In this document: one piece after another, positions 8,666-16,046 of the stretch
Layout: each line of letters starts with the position of its first letter
Position numbering within the stretch: the stretch's first letter is position 1
From: CAYSNP01 sp964432485
GTDB taxonomy: Bacteria; Bacillota; Clostridia; Christensenellales; DTU072
Direction: 5' to 3'
Assembly (NCBI GenBank): GCA_964432485.1
Contig: CAYSNP010000026.1
Span: 1 to 24,175 of the forward strand
DNA length: 24,175 bases
Made by a program: the position numbers and the translations under genes
The notes under the pieces: model-generated
What the model was told of the DNA's origin: nothing
Databases searched by the model: none
Seen by the model: the letters and a program-made list of their open reading frames with translations, nothing else

Positions 8666-9682
8666 ATGGCAAAGAATGGAAAAGGCAATTGCTGTCTAAA
8701 GGGATGTTTAGCTCTTTTAATTATAACGCTTTTAATCATAGGATTAATTATAGGCGCTGTTTTTTATGTTCTTAATATGACTTTTGATGAGTTAGGTCTG
8801 GCAGATACAGAGTTGTTTGAAGGTATGACTATTAGAGATTTGGGCTTGGCGGACACTAAATTAATAGATGTCTTTAAAGCAATAAGGGATTTCTTAAAAG
8901 ACCCTAGCGAAGCCGATATTGTTAACAATCCATATAACCCCACAGAGGCTGCTGACAACTTAGAGGTAGAAATTGATGGACTTTTACCTACAGGAGGGTC
9001 TGGGCAACCTGACTATGGATCATTAATGAATGATCCTCTATATACAGGGACAGACAGATATCTTGTAACCTTGGCAGACACAGATATTGCCTACTTAATG
9101 GATCAGATTATTCAACAAGCTAATGAGGGCGGCGAAATGGGAGAAGACCAACCCCCTATGTCTATAAGAGAAGTTACAATTTCTAAGACTTCAGAGACAT
9201 ATATGCTAAGGGTAGTTATGAGATTAGACCTTGGCAGTATGAAGCAAGAGATTGCAAATGAGCTTCAGGGCATACCTTTTGTATCCGATCTTATCCCTAA
9301 TGCTATTTATTTTATTGGCGACAGTAAATTAATAGTTGATAGCAATGGCGTGGCAAGCGTAGAAGACCAGCAGTTGTCCGTCAATGGCACTTCTAATATT
9401 ATTATGGATATCATTATGCAAAAGCTTAACGAGAAAATTACCGAAGCTCAAGAGCAAGAAGGCGAGGGCGAAGGGGAGCAAGAAGGCGATTTTATGGATA
9501 TGCTGGGAGAGGTATTAAGCGGAGCATTTTGCACTGTTGTCAATAATATTGGCGAAGTGGGCATAGCAGATACCGATGCAACCAATAAGGTAACTAATCT
9601 AAGCAGCATTCAGCTAGGTATAGTAGGTGTTAGCGAACATTTTATTTCTATGGTAACCCGCTCTGAGCCTGTAACTCCTTAA
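8666..9682 (+). CDS. Membrane-anchored extracytoplasmic protein of unknown function
   Basis: 338 aa, not recognised as any family. A short basic, cysteine-containing N-terminus (MAKNGKGNCCLKGC) is followed by one strong hydrophobic segment at about 13-37, so the bulk is probably outside the cell on a single anchor. Directly after the membrane segment there are two tandem copies of a 16-residue unit (40-55 and 56-71), each with the core LGLADT. Further ADT triplets occur later (TLADTDI, GIADTDA). An acidic, low-complexity E/G/Q stretch lies around 259-275. The start is fixed by AGGAGG about 8 bases upstream and by the promoter at 8607-8636. A strong terminator follows, so it may be monocistronic. 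Real coding is supported by promoter, ribosome site, length and codon use like the neighbours. No catalytic motif is visible; no function is proposed. Confidence 0.85.
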   Translation: MAKNGKGNCCLKGCLALLIITLLIIGLIIGAVFYVLNMTFDELGLADTELFEGMTIRDLGLADTKLIDVFKAIRDFLKDPSEADIVNNPYNPTEAADNLEVEIDGLLPTGGSGQPDYGSLMNDPLYTGTDRYLVTLADTDIAYLMDQIIQQANEGGEMGEDQPPMSIREVTISKTSETYMLRVVMRLDLGSMKQEIANELQGIPFVSDLIPNAIYFIGDSKLIVDSNGVASVEDQQLSVNGTSNIIMDIIMQKLNEKITEAQEQEGEGEGEQEGDFMDMLGEVLSGAFCTVVNNIGEVGIADTDATNKVTNLSSIQLGIVGVSEHFISMVTRSEPVTP

Positions 9683-9700
9683 TTATTAATAAATAATAGC

Positions 9701-9731
9701 AAGAAAAAGCCCTGCTTTAGGGCTTTTTCTT
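9701..9731 (+). terminator. Strong rho-independent terminator
   Basis: A perfect 13-bp stem, AAGAAAAAGCCCT (9701-9713) and AGGGCTTTTTCTT (9719-9731), with loop GCTTT. The A- and T-runs are symmetrical, so it could act in both directions. It ends only 21 bases before the mtnN ATG. Confidence 0.9.
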
Positions 9732-9752
9732 AATAGCCGATAAAAGGATAAA

Positions 9753-10424
9753 ATGATTGGAATTATAGTTGCTATGCAGAAAGAGCTGGCAGGTTATCTC
9801 AAGTTATTAAAAAATATTAAAAAAAAGTGTATTGCCGGCAAGGAATTCTTTTTAGGCACACTTTATAAAAAACAAGTTGTTGTATGCTTATCAGGTATAG
9901 GCAAAGTAAACGCTGCTATAGCCGCTACCGTTATGGCTGCCAATTATAGCCCTTCGCTTATTATCAATACAGGGATAGCGGGAGGGCTAGGCACTCTTTC
10001 TACTTTGGATATTGTAATAGCTGATAAGGTTTGCCAGCACGATATGGATACCTCACCATTAGGTGACCCTATAGGATATATTTCAGGCGTAGGCAAAATA
10101 TACTTTGATACAGACTCAGCAGTGCGAAAACTTTTTCTTTCCATAGCTCCAAATGCAGCCTTAGGCACTATAGCGTCCGGCGACCAATTTGTTGCAGATA
10201 CCCAATCGGCGCAATATATTGCAGAAGCGTTTGGCGCTGTGTGCTGCGATATGGAAAGCGGTGCTGTAGGGCATGCGGCTTACTCTTTTGGTATACCTTT
10301 TATTAGCGTAAGATGTATTTCTGACAATGCAGACGAGCAGGCAAGTATGAGTTTTGAACAGTTTTCGCAAGAAGCAAGCGAAATTAGTGTAAGAATAGTA
10401 ACAGAAGCAATCCAACTTTTATAA
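9753..10424 (+). CDS. mtnN: 5'-methylthioadenosine / S-adenosylhomocysteine nucleosidase
   Basis: 223 aa, normal for MtnN (Pfs), a cytoplasmic enzyme that removes adenine from methylthioadenosine, S-adenosylhomocysteine and 5'-deoxyadenosine, feeding methionine salvage and releasing S-ribosylhomocysteine. Visible family features: MIGIIVAMQKE with catalytic-site E11, the phosphorylase-superfamily stretch INTGIAGGLG (71-80), CDMESGAVGH with M167/E168 that bind the ribose, and CISDNAD with the catalytic acid D191. A modest ribosome site AGGA precedes the ATG. The gene starts 21 bases after a strong terminator, leaving no room for a complete promoter downstream of that hairpin; expression may depend on read-through or on a promoter overlapping the 9682-9700 AT-rich stretch. 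A second terminator closes it. Confidence 0.95.
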   Translation: MIGIIVAMQKELAGYLKLLKNIKKKCIAGKEFFLGTLYKKQVVVCLSGIGKVNAAIAATVMAANYSPSLIINTGIAGGLGTLSTLDIVIADKVCQHDMDTSPLGDPIGYISGVGKIYFDTDSAVRKLFLSIAPNAALGTIASGDQFVADTQSAQYIAEAFGAVCCDMESGAVGHAAYSFGIPFISVRCISDNADEQASMSFEQFSQEASEISVRIVTEAIQLL

Positions 10425-10457
10425 GCACTTCCTTTATGAAAAAAGCATATAAATAAG

Positions 10458-10484
10458 AAGCCGAACTAAAAAGTTCGGCTTTAT
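10458..10484 (+). terminator. Rho-independent terminator after mtnN
   Basis: AAGCCGAACT (10458-10467) pairs perfectly with AGTTCGGCTT (10472-10481) around an AAAA loop, followed by a short T-rich tail. It ends about 28 bases before the TTG start of the next gene. Confidence 0.88.
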
Positions 10485-10509
10485 TAAACTTGGCATAAAG
10501 GAGAAAGTT

Positions 10510-11535
10510 TTGGGATTTAATATTAAGGTATATATTATTGATAAGCCTTTTTGCGGTCAGGACATTCTTATTATGGGCAGAGCGTTAAAAGAGCATTTGA
10601 AGCATAACTTTCCTAATGCAACACTAATTAAGGAACTTAGCGAGGTCAAGACGCAAGGAGAAGGGTTTTTGGCTTTGTTATATACCAATAGCCCGCTATG
10701 TAATGTCAAATACTTAGACGAAAAATGCTCTGAAATGCTAGCCGGTCCTTTTGCCTATTGCAAAATTGGCGACGGTTTTTTGCAAAACTTAAATGCCCCC
10801 GGAAAAAAGACATATATATGCAATCATGCCAGGGCTTGCAGGGTACAAACATTTCACGATATAAGCGTAATATATAATTATTTGAAACGGGAGGAGCTTA
10901 ATAAATTAGCCAATCAAAATATATGTATCTTGCATCCTCAAAGCACGCATATTGATATTACTGTAAGCATAGGAGAGGGCAGTATTATCCATCCTATGGT
11001 GCGCCTAGAAAGAGGTACAACGATAGGTAAAAATGTAGAGGTGTTTCCCTATTGTCATATTTCGGATACCCAAATAGGGGATAATAGTAAACTATACTCG
11101 ACTTTTGCCAACTCTGCAATAGTGGGAGCAAATTGCATGGTAGGGCCTTTTGCTTGCCTCCGCCCCGGCACAATTATAGGCGATAATTGCAGAATAGGAC
11201 CTTATGTAGAAATTAAAAAATCTGTTTTAGGCAAGGGGGTAAAAGCTGCTCACCTTGCCTATATAGGCGACAGCTTTGTAGATAGCGGAACAAATATAGG
11301 ATGCGGAGCTGTCTTTGCCAATTATGACGGTAAGCGCAAACATAAAACCAAAGTTGGGAAAAATGTATTTATAGGCGCAAATACCAATTTGATTGCGCCT
11401 GTCTCAATAGGCGATAATGTTTTTATAGCGGCAGGCAGTACAGTTACAAAAGACTTGCCGGATAACAGCTTTTGCATTGCCCGCAGCCGTGAGGTTATCA
11501 AGCCCGATTATCAAAAAGATAAAGAATCTTTGTAA
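10510..11535 (+). CDS. GlmU-like acetyltransferase with reduced pyrophosphorylase domain
   Basis: 341 aa against about 450-460 for bifunctional GlmU. Residues about 111-135 resemble the linker helix, and from about 140 the protein is a left-handed beta-helix of hexapeptide repeats ending in the GlmU tail. The residues recalled as the acetyltransferase site of E. coli GlmU (R333, K351, H363, Y366, N377, K392) all occur here with identical spacing: R218, K236, H248, Y251, N262, K277. So glucosamine-1-phosphate N-acetyltransferase activity is plausible. The N-terminal part, about 110 residues instead of about 228, lacks the LxxGxGTRM nucleotide-binding loop; only a fragment like the GDxPL strand (ALLYTNSPL, 55-63) remains recognisable. 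UDP-GlcNAc pyrophosphorylase activity is therefore unlikely. The start is TTG, fixed by AAAGGAG at 10497-10503, 6 bases upstream; the next in-frame ATG (residue 22) has no ribosome site. Other hexapeptide acyltransferase roles are possible. Confidence 0.85.
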   Translation: MGFNIKVYIIDKPFCGQDILIMGRALKEHLKHNFPNATLIKELSEVKTQGEGFLALLYTNSPLCNVKYLDEKCSEMLAGPFAYCKIGDGFLQNLNAPGKKTYICNHARACRVQTFHDISVIYNYLKREELNKLANQNICILHPQSTHIDITVSIGEGSIIHPMVRLERGTTIGKNVEVFPYCHISDTQIGDNSKLYSTFANSAIVGANCMVGPFACLRPGTIIGDNCRIGPYVEIKKSVLGKGVKAAHLAYIGDSFVDSGTNIGCGAVFANYDGKRKHKTKVGKNVFIGANTNLIAPVSIGDNVFIAAGSTVTKDLPDNSFCIARSREVIKPDYQKDKESL

Positions 11536-11573
11536 TATAAGTCCTTATAAAAAACTTAATATCACCTATATTC

Positions 11574-11602
11574 TTGACTTTTTTCGCCTGATTAGTTATT
11601 AT
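11574..11602 (+). promoter_or_regulatory. Promoter of tRNA-Arg
   Basis: TTGACT (11574-11579) and TATTAT (11597-11602) with a 17-base spacer. The predicted start near 11609 lies about 26 bases before the tRNA 5' end. Confidence 0.8.
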
Positions 11603-11634
11603 TAATTGTGCTCAAAACGCAAGCAAATTAATAT

Positions 11635-11711
11635 GTTCGTATAGCTCAGCAGGATAGAGCGAGCGCCTCCTAAGCGCTAGGCCACAGGTTCGACTCCTGT
11701 TACGAACGCCA
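11635..11711 (+). tRNA. tRNA-Arg (anticodon CCT)
   Basis: All arms fold. Acceptor GTTCGTA (11635-11641) pairs with TACGAAC (11701-11707); the D-arm is GCTC...GAGC; the anticodon stem AGCGC/GCGCT (11662-11666, 11674-11678) encloses the loop CTCCTAA, with anticodon CCT at 11669-11671; the T-arm is ACAGG-TTCGACT-CCTGT. Discriminator G is followed by an encoded CCA (11709-11711). It decodes AGG. It has its own promoter and terminator and marks the left side of an accessory gene region. Confidence 0.97.
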
Positions 11712-11714
11712 AAC

Positions 11715-11740
11715 AAAAAGGCACGATACAGTGCCTTTTT
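11715..11740. terminator. Bidirectional terminator between tRNA-Arg and the convergent gene
   Basis: A perfect 10-bp stem AAAAAGGCAC (11715-11724) / GTGCCTTTTT (11731-11740) with loop GATACA. Because one arm is A-led and the other T-ended, it can stop both the rightward tRNA transcript and the leftward gene ending at 11776. Confidence 0.88.
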
Positions 11741-11775
11741 CTATAAAGCGAATAAGGAGAACCCTGGAATTATAT

Positions 11776-12291
11776 CTATTCTTTCTTTGCTATTGGTGCC
11801 ATTTTTGCAAGTCTTTTATTTGCTATTTCAAGGTTAAACTTTCCGCCATAGGCTATTTCTTCATACCAATACTTAATATTTTCATACTCACTATGCTTAG
11901 GATTTGATAAAACCTTTAACATATTATAGTATCCATATATGCCGCCGCAGTCTTCCGGCGGGCTATCTTCTGCATATTCTGTTATTATTGGATAGTTGTG
12001 CGGATAATCACCGATTTCTTTTGTTTTTGTTATCTTAATTTCCCAATAATCACCAAAATCATATACATACTCGATACTTTTGCGTACCGAAAAAATCTCC
12101 TCTAAATGCCTAGATTGCACTAAAGTTGTTTTGCCCGCAGAAAACTCATAATCGTGATAATCCACCCAATCCATAGCTATTTGTATGACCTTATGCAGTC
12201 TAGTTAAGGTAAATATATTTGGCACAATAATTTTGCGCCATATTAGTGGCTTGCTATCTACAAGTTTTATTTCCAATTCATATGCTTTCAT
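11776..12291 (-). CDS. Plasmid pRiA4b ORF-3 family protein
   Basis: 171 aa. It matches the PRiA4_ORF3-like family by its opening ELEIKLVDSKPLIWRKIIVP, the helix LTRLHKVIQIAMDW (29-42), the core YVYDFGDYWE (75-84) and the cysteine motif PPEDCGGIYGY (111-121). The family is widespread in bacteria, on plasmids and near mobile elements, and its biochemical role is not established. A clear ribosome site is not visible upstream of the ATG (GAGAATAAT is the nearest purine-rich stretch), but the family's N-terminus begins here. It is transcribed toward the tRNA and shares its terminator. It is the first of three apparently unrelated accessory genes. Confidence 0.85.
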   Translation of the reverse strand: MKAYELEIKLVDSKPLIWRKIIVPNIFTLTRLHKVIQIAMDWVDYHDYEFSAGKTTLVQSRHLEEIFSVRKSIEYVYDFGDYWEIKITKTKEIGDYPHNYPIITEYAEDSPPEDCGGIYGYYNMLKVLSNPKHSEYENIKYWYEEIAYGGKFNLEIANKRLAKMAPIAKKE

Positions 12292-12609
12292 TTTATTATT
12301 CTCGCATTATTTTATATTTGGGTTAATTGCTCTACAGCTTTTATAATATTGCTATTGTCTTAATAATATAGCTCTATTAACTGCAATTCTATTATATTAT
12401 TAGAAGAAAAGCAAGAGTTTTCTAAATCTAATTTATTAATTAATATGTCTGTCGTTTATCGCAATGACAGTTTAATAATGATTATCAATGTTTATACAAC
12501 AACAATATCTACAAGATACCATATCCACAAAAAGCTGCAATATTCCGCAAATTACCCTCCAAAAATCTGCATAATCTTTAAAACCAGTGTCCAATTTAAT
12601 GCATTTTAC
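12292..12609. other. AT-rich intergenic stretch, no gene seen
   Basis: Between the divergent pRiA4b ORF-3 and AAA ATPase genes. It is AT-rich with no open frame that has a ribosome site. A weak inverted repeat CTGTC (12449-12453) / GACAG (12466-12470) with a 12-base loop is the only structure noted and has no T-run. A promoter for the leftward gene presumably lies here but no convincing pair was found. Confidence 0.5.
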
Positions 12610-12637
12610 TTTACTTTTATTGTTTTTAGTGTACAAT
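12610..12637 (+). promoter_or_regulatory. Candidate promoter of the AAA ATPase gene
   Basis: TTTACT (12610-12615) and TACAAT (12632-12637) with a 16-base spacer, about 26 bases before the ATG. A good ribosome site, GAAGGAG, follows just upstream of the start. Confidence 0.55.
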
Positions 12638-12662
12638 GATTGTATAAGAAGGAGCGTAAATT

Positions 12663-13967
12663 ATGTTAAAAAGAAAGATAACTGCAGTTCTTGAAAACTG
12701 GAAAAAAATTAAAAAAAAAGAATGTCTTCTTGTAGAGGGTGCACGCCAAGTTGGTAAGACATTTATTATATGCGAGTTTGGCAAAGCAAACTACGAAAAC
12801 TTTATCGAAATAAACCTGCTTAGACAAAGTAAGTTTAAAAGTGCTTTTGAGAGCGATGACGCAACATTTGCAGCTATTTTTTCGCGCCTAACCTTAGTAG
12901 ACCCATCTATACGCTATATTCCTAACAAAACATTGTTGTTTATTGATGAAATTCAAGAAAGCGGTGCCGCTCGTACTGCGCTTAAGTTTATTGCAGAAGA
13001 AGAGGGGATAGACTGTATAGCTTCTGGGTCTATGCTTGGTATTACATATAAGACAATTGCTTCTATTCCTGTTGGATATGAGCGAAAAATTGAAATGTTT
13101 TCTCTTGATTTTGAGGAATTCTTATGGGCAAAAGGTTATGACGACAAGCAAATCTCTTTGCTTAAAGATTATTTTATCAAAAAAGAGAAAGTTCCATTTG
13201 GTATAAATGAAGTTATGCAAAAGAATCTACGTGAATATATGGTGGTAGGGGGCATGCCGGAGGTGGTGAATATTTTTGTAGAAACGCAAAACTACGGGCT
13301 AGTTTATAGTGAACAGGAAAAAATACTTAAAAGCTATCATGATGATATAGCAAAGTATGCCCAAGGGACTGAACGCCCCAAAGCAATTAGTTGCTATTTA
13401 TCTATACCGCGCCAGCTTAGTAAAGAGTATAAGAAATTTCAATACTCAGTAGTTGAAAAAGGCGGTACAGGAAGAAAATTTGATTCATCACTTGAGTGGC
13501 TTCGTGATGCGGGGTTAATTAAGTTTTGTTATAATGTAAGCAACCCTATTTTTCCGCTTACAAGCTATGAAAAAAATGACCAATTCAAAATCTATCTTTC
13601 GGATATAGGGCTTTTAAGCGCAATGTATGGTTTTGAAATGAAGAGAGCTATATTAAACAATACTCTTGTGGGTCCTGCCAAAGGTGGATTATATGAAAAT
13701 CTTATAGCCGATATTATTTTCAAAAAAAGGCGCCCTCTTTACTATTACAAAAATGATAGCAGTAGCCAAGAGATAGAGTTTCTAGTTAATGATGGAGCTG
13801 CTGTCGTTCCTATTGAGGTAAAGTCTGGCAAGGGAAAAACACATTCACTTGATTCTTTTTTAGAGCAGTTCAAACCGCCCTTTGGGTATAAATTTGCGCT
13901 AGGCAATGTAGGAGTAGCAGATAACAAAAAAATAACTTTACCGCAGTATATGGCAATGTTTATTTAA
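12663..13967 (+). CDS. AAA family ATPase with DUF4143 domain
   Basis: 434 aa. The N-terminal AAA_14-type ATPase carries Walker A GARQVGKT (26-33), Walker B LLFIDEIQE with D95/E96, and the SGSMLG segment expected after it. The C-terminal part is the DUF4143 module, ending with EIEFLV...VVPIEVKSGK (about 369-391), a pattern like the PD-(D/E)XK nuclease fold core, although nuclease activity is not established for this family. Such proteins are numerous in anaerobic Bacillota and Bacteroidota, often horizontally spread, and their role is unknown; a link to defence or toxin-antitoxin functions has been suggested only loosely. The start is supported by GAAGGAG. It appears monocistronic and is unrelated in sequence to its neighbours. 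Confidence 0.92.
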   Translation: MLKRKITAVLENWKKIKKKECLLVEGARQVGKTFIICEFGKANYENFIEINLLRQSKFKSAFESDDATFAAIFSRLTLVDPSIRYIPNKTLLFIDEIQESGAARTALKFIAEEEGIDCIASGSMLGITYKTIASIPVGYERKIEMFSLDFEEFLWAKGYDDKQISLLKDYFIKKEKVPFGINEVMQKNLREYMVVGGMPEVVNIFVETQNYGLVYSEQEKILKSYHDDIAKYAQGTERPKAISCYLSIPRQLSKEYKKFQYSVVEKGGTGRKFDSSLEWLRDAGLIKFCYNVSNPIFPLTSYEKNDQFKIYLSDIGLLSAMYGFEMKRAILNNTLVGPAKGGLYENLIADIIFKKRRPLYYYKNDSSSQEIEFLVNDGAAVVPIEVKSGKGKTHSLDSFLEQFKPPFGYKFALGNVGVADNKKITLPQYMAMFI

Positions 13968-13993
13968 CTAAACTTTAGCTTGAGAATGTGTTT

Positions 13994-14009
13994 GGCATCA
14001 CGCTATGCC
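13994..14009. terminator. Weak hairpin between convergent genes
   Basis: GGCAT (13994-13998) pairs with ATGCC (14005-14009) over a 6-base loop, followed on the plus strand by only TTT. It lies between the ends of the AAA ATPase gene and the leftward symporter, covering the latter's stop codon. The short stem and poor T-run make this tentative. Confidence 0.3.
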
Positions 14010-15502
14010 TTTAGTCGCCTTGCGTCAATCTCTGCCTTAATTGCATTATATCTTTCACCATATAGGGTATATTTTTTCTTATAAATTATATAGCCAAGTA
14101 CACATAGCGGAATAGGCACTAAAAACATAAATGCTCTTAAGGCTACCAAAGCTCCGCTGTTGGATATATCTGTTGAAGTCAAGATATTGCCCGCATTATC
14201 TGTAAAGAATTGCGACCAAGTACCGTCTTCGCCCATAGTTTCAACAACATTAGGCAGGCCTGTAACTTTTATTCCTATACCTAAGATTAACATAGCAATA
14301 GTGCCAGAAAATTTAGTCAGTAGTGTTTGCACGCTAAATATCAAGCTGTCTCCACGCTTGCCACTCTTCCATTCGCCATAGTCTACAACATCTGCAATCA
14401 TAACGGTAGAGCCAATTTGATTAAGCCCATTGGCTGTCATTAAAAATGCGCCAGAGAGGGCTACTGCAATTGTATTGACAAGATAATTGCCTTCTTTAAG
14501 CAAAAAGAATATAAAAAACATCCCTATCATCCCTATTATAGCCATAAAATAGTTAGCGCCATATAGCTTTTCTCTGGGGATTTTCTTAGTTATGAAATTG
14601 TAAAAGAACATTGCAATACCCTGCCCCGTGCAAGCCACAGCCACAAATACAGTATAGCTATAATTATGGTTAAATAGGTTAGCGCCATTTTCATAACAAT
14701 ACACGAATAAGTATAGCATTTGAAATAAGGCTATTGTAGCGGCTGAGGCAAATAGCACATAAGATGTTGCATAAGATTGCAATTGGTCATTGGCCTTAAA
14801 TAAATCAAGAATTTGTCTAAATCCTACCTTTTCGTGAGGAATCTCGTATTTTTCACGGTTGCATATTATGGTTACAGACATAAAACTTATCATAATTGCA
14901 CCTGCACATATACCCAGTACCAGATAGGCAACAGTTATGCCTTTATCCGCAAGAGAAGGCAGTATCAGCGAAGTTCCTATTGATGAAATAACAAACCCTC
15001 CAAATCCGCCTATAAGTTTGGCAAGCGAACTGACCTTATTGCGCTCTTCCGTGCTATTGGCAATTGTTGGTATCATAGACCAAAAAGGTACATCCACTAC
15101 GGTAAAGGTCATCCCCCATACAATATACATCGCAATATAATATGTATATTTAAGAGTCTCGCTTACTTCTTGATTAAGAGGGGTAAACATCAAGATAAGA
15201 GATGCGGTATTAAGAGCCGCTCCAACTGCTATCCAAGGTCTAAATCGGCCGAATCTACTCTTTTTAGCGTTATTGACTAATGCTGCAAGCAAGGGGTCAT
15301 TGATAGCATCCCATAGCTTAGCTATAACAAAAGCAACCGTTAATACCAGAGCATCTAATCCCATATAGATATTAAGATACGCCAAAAAGAATACATTTAC
15401 ACAACTGTTGCTGATTTCCCTACCCAATGAACCCACGGAATAAGTAATAGTATCCTTTACAGTTAACGCTTGATTGCTAATAGGTGTTTTTAAGTTAGAC
15501 AT
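14003..15502 (-). CDS. GPH-family sugar:cation symporter (MelB/XylP-like MFS)
   Basis: 499 aa membrane protein with about 12 hydrophobic segments. The N-terminal pattern is that of glycoside-pentoside-hexuronide transporters: ITYSVGSLGREI at about 19-30, WDAINDPLLAALVNN (64-78, with D65 and D69 in the region of the cation site) and the loop KSRFGRFRPWIAVGA (81-95). The conserved middle part SMIPTIANSTEERNKVSSL is also typical. These proteins import oligosaccharides or glycosides with Na+ or H+. No glycoside hydrolase or regulator lies beside it here, so the substrate is unknown. The ribosome site is weak (purine-rich AAAAAGCAAGC). It runs opposite to the AAA gene and is divergent from the cas operon. 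Confidence 0.92.
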   Translation of the reverse strand: MSNLKTPISNQALTVKDTITYSVGSLGREISNSCVNVFFLAYLNIYMGLDALVLTVAFVIAKLWDAINDPLLAALVNNAKKSRFGRFRPWIAVGAALNTASLILMFTPLNQEVSETLKYTYYIAMYIVWGMTFTVVDVPFWSMIPTIANSTEERNKVSSLAKLIGGFGGFVISSIGTSLILPSLADKGITVAYLVLGICAGAIMISFMSVTIICNREKYEIPHEKVGFRQILDLFKANDQLQSYATSYVLFASAATIALFQMLYLFVYCYENGANLFNHNYSYTVFVAVACTGQGIAMFFYNFITKKIPREKLYGANYFMAIIGMIGMFFIFFLLKEGNYLVNTIAVALSGAFLMTANGLNQIGSTVMIADVVDYGEWKSGKRGDSLIFSVQTLLTKFSGTIAMLILGIGIKVTGLPNVVETMGEDGTWSQFFTDNAGNILTSTDISNSGALVALRAFMFLVPIPLCVLGYIIYKKKYTLYGERYNAIKAEIDARRLKA

Positions 15503-15930
15503 AAGCTTGCTTTTTAGGGATAATGTTCTAAAAATAGGCTAAATATTAAAACATAAGTCCCTGTTTCCTTTCTTAAAATCTTTTGTTTCTCTACTAAGAT
15601 TATAGATACCTGCTGTAAGAATTAATACTCTTAAAACAGATAACAAACATAACAAATATAGCATATATTTGGGCATATTACAATATATTAATTAATTATC
15701 TTGCATAAGATTGCCCGAATCTGCCCATTAGGTATTGCTAAATTTTCAGCCAATAGCCTCTTAAAGCAAAATTATTTCTTTGTTCAATTTCATTTCTCTT
15801 GTTTTCTAAATGCTAGTCCACAGGTTATAATATCAATTAAGCATTTATGTTTTAGCCATTAACGATGAGAATTATTGAAAAATATTGTTAAGATTTCCAA
15901 ATAGCGGGACATTTATGGAACATAACTACC
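15503..15930. other. AT-rich divergent intergenic region upstream of cas operon
   Basis: About 430 bases between the leftward symporter and the rightward cas promoter, with no supported gene. No CRISPR-like repeats are present. TATAAT can be read leftward at 15604-15599 but without a good -35 box. One copy of a direct repeat lies at 15877-15890 and a 15-base near-match to tRNA-Arg at 15812-15826; both are listed as findings. Confidence 0.5.
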
Positions 15931-15983
15931 TTTACAATAACTTATTTACATGATATAATGCAAATAACAAGAAAATATTGTTA
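15877..15983 (+). repeat. Direct repeat pair bracketing the cas promoter
   Basis: GAAAAATATTGTTA at 15877-15890 and GAAAATATTGTTA at 15971-15983 share a 12-base identical core, AAAATATTGTTA. One copy is about 40 bases upstream of the -35 box, the other 11 bases after the -10 box. They could be operator half-sites for a regulator of the cas operon, or a chance match in AT-rich DNA. Confidence 0.4.
15931..15959 (+). promoter_or_regulatory. Promoter of the type I-C cas operon
   Basis: TTTACA (15931-15936) and TATAAT (15954-15959) with a 17-base spacer and an extended -10 (TGA at 15951-15953). Transcription would start near 15966, leaving a leader of about 80 bases before cas3. No other promoter was seen within the closely packed cas genes. 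Confidence 0.85.
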
Positions 15984-16046
15984 TATAAATATTTAAAAAA
16001 CAATCTTATATGCTTACTGATTCTAGTTATTAAAACAGGGGGATTA

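Noticed and set aside
12449..12470. Inverted repeat CTGTC/GACAG with 12-base loop
   Set aside because: Too short, large loop, no T-run and no associated gene end; likely chance.
12445..12639. 64-aa open frame before the AAA ATPase gene
   Set aside because: No ribosome site, AT-rich low-information composition, and it overlaps the candidate promoter of the next gene.
15503..15930. Possible CRISPR array or hisJ N-terminal half upstream of cas3
   Set aside because: No regularly spaced repeats and no PHP metal motif were found in this region when read by eye.
15978..16046. Upstream TTG start extending Cas3 by 23 residues
   Set aside because: No ribosome site, about 12 bases from the predicted transcript start, and the extension has no family resemblance; ATG at 16047 has a purine-rich ribosome site.
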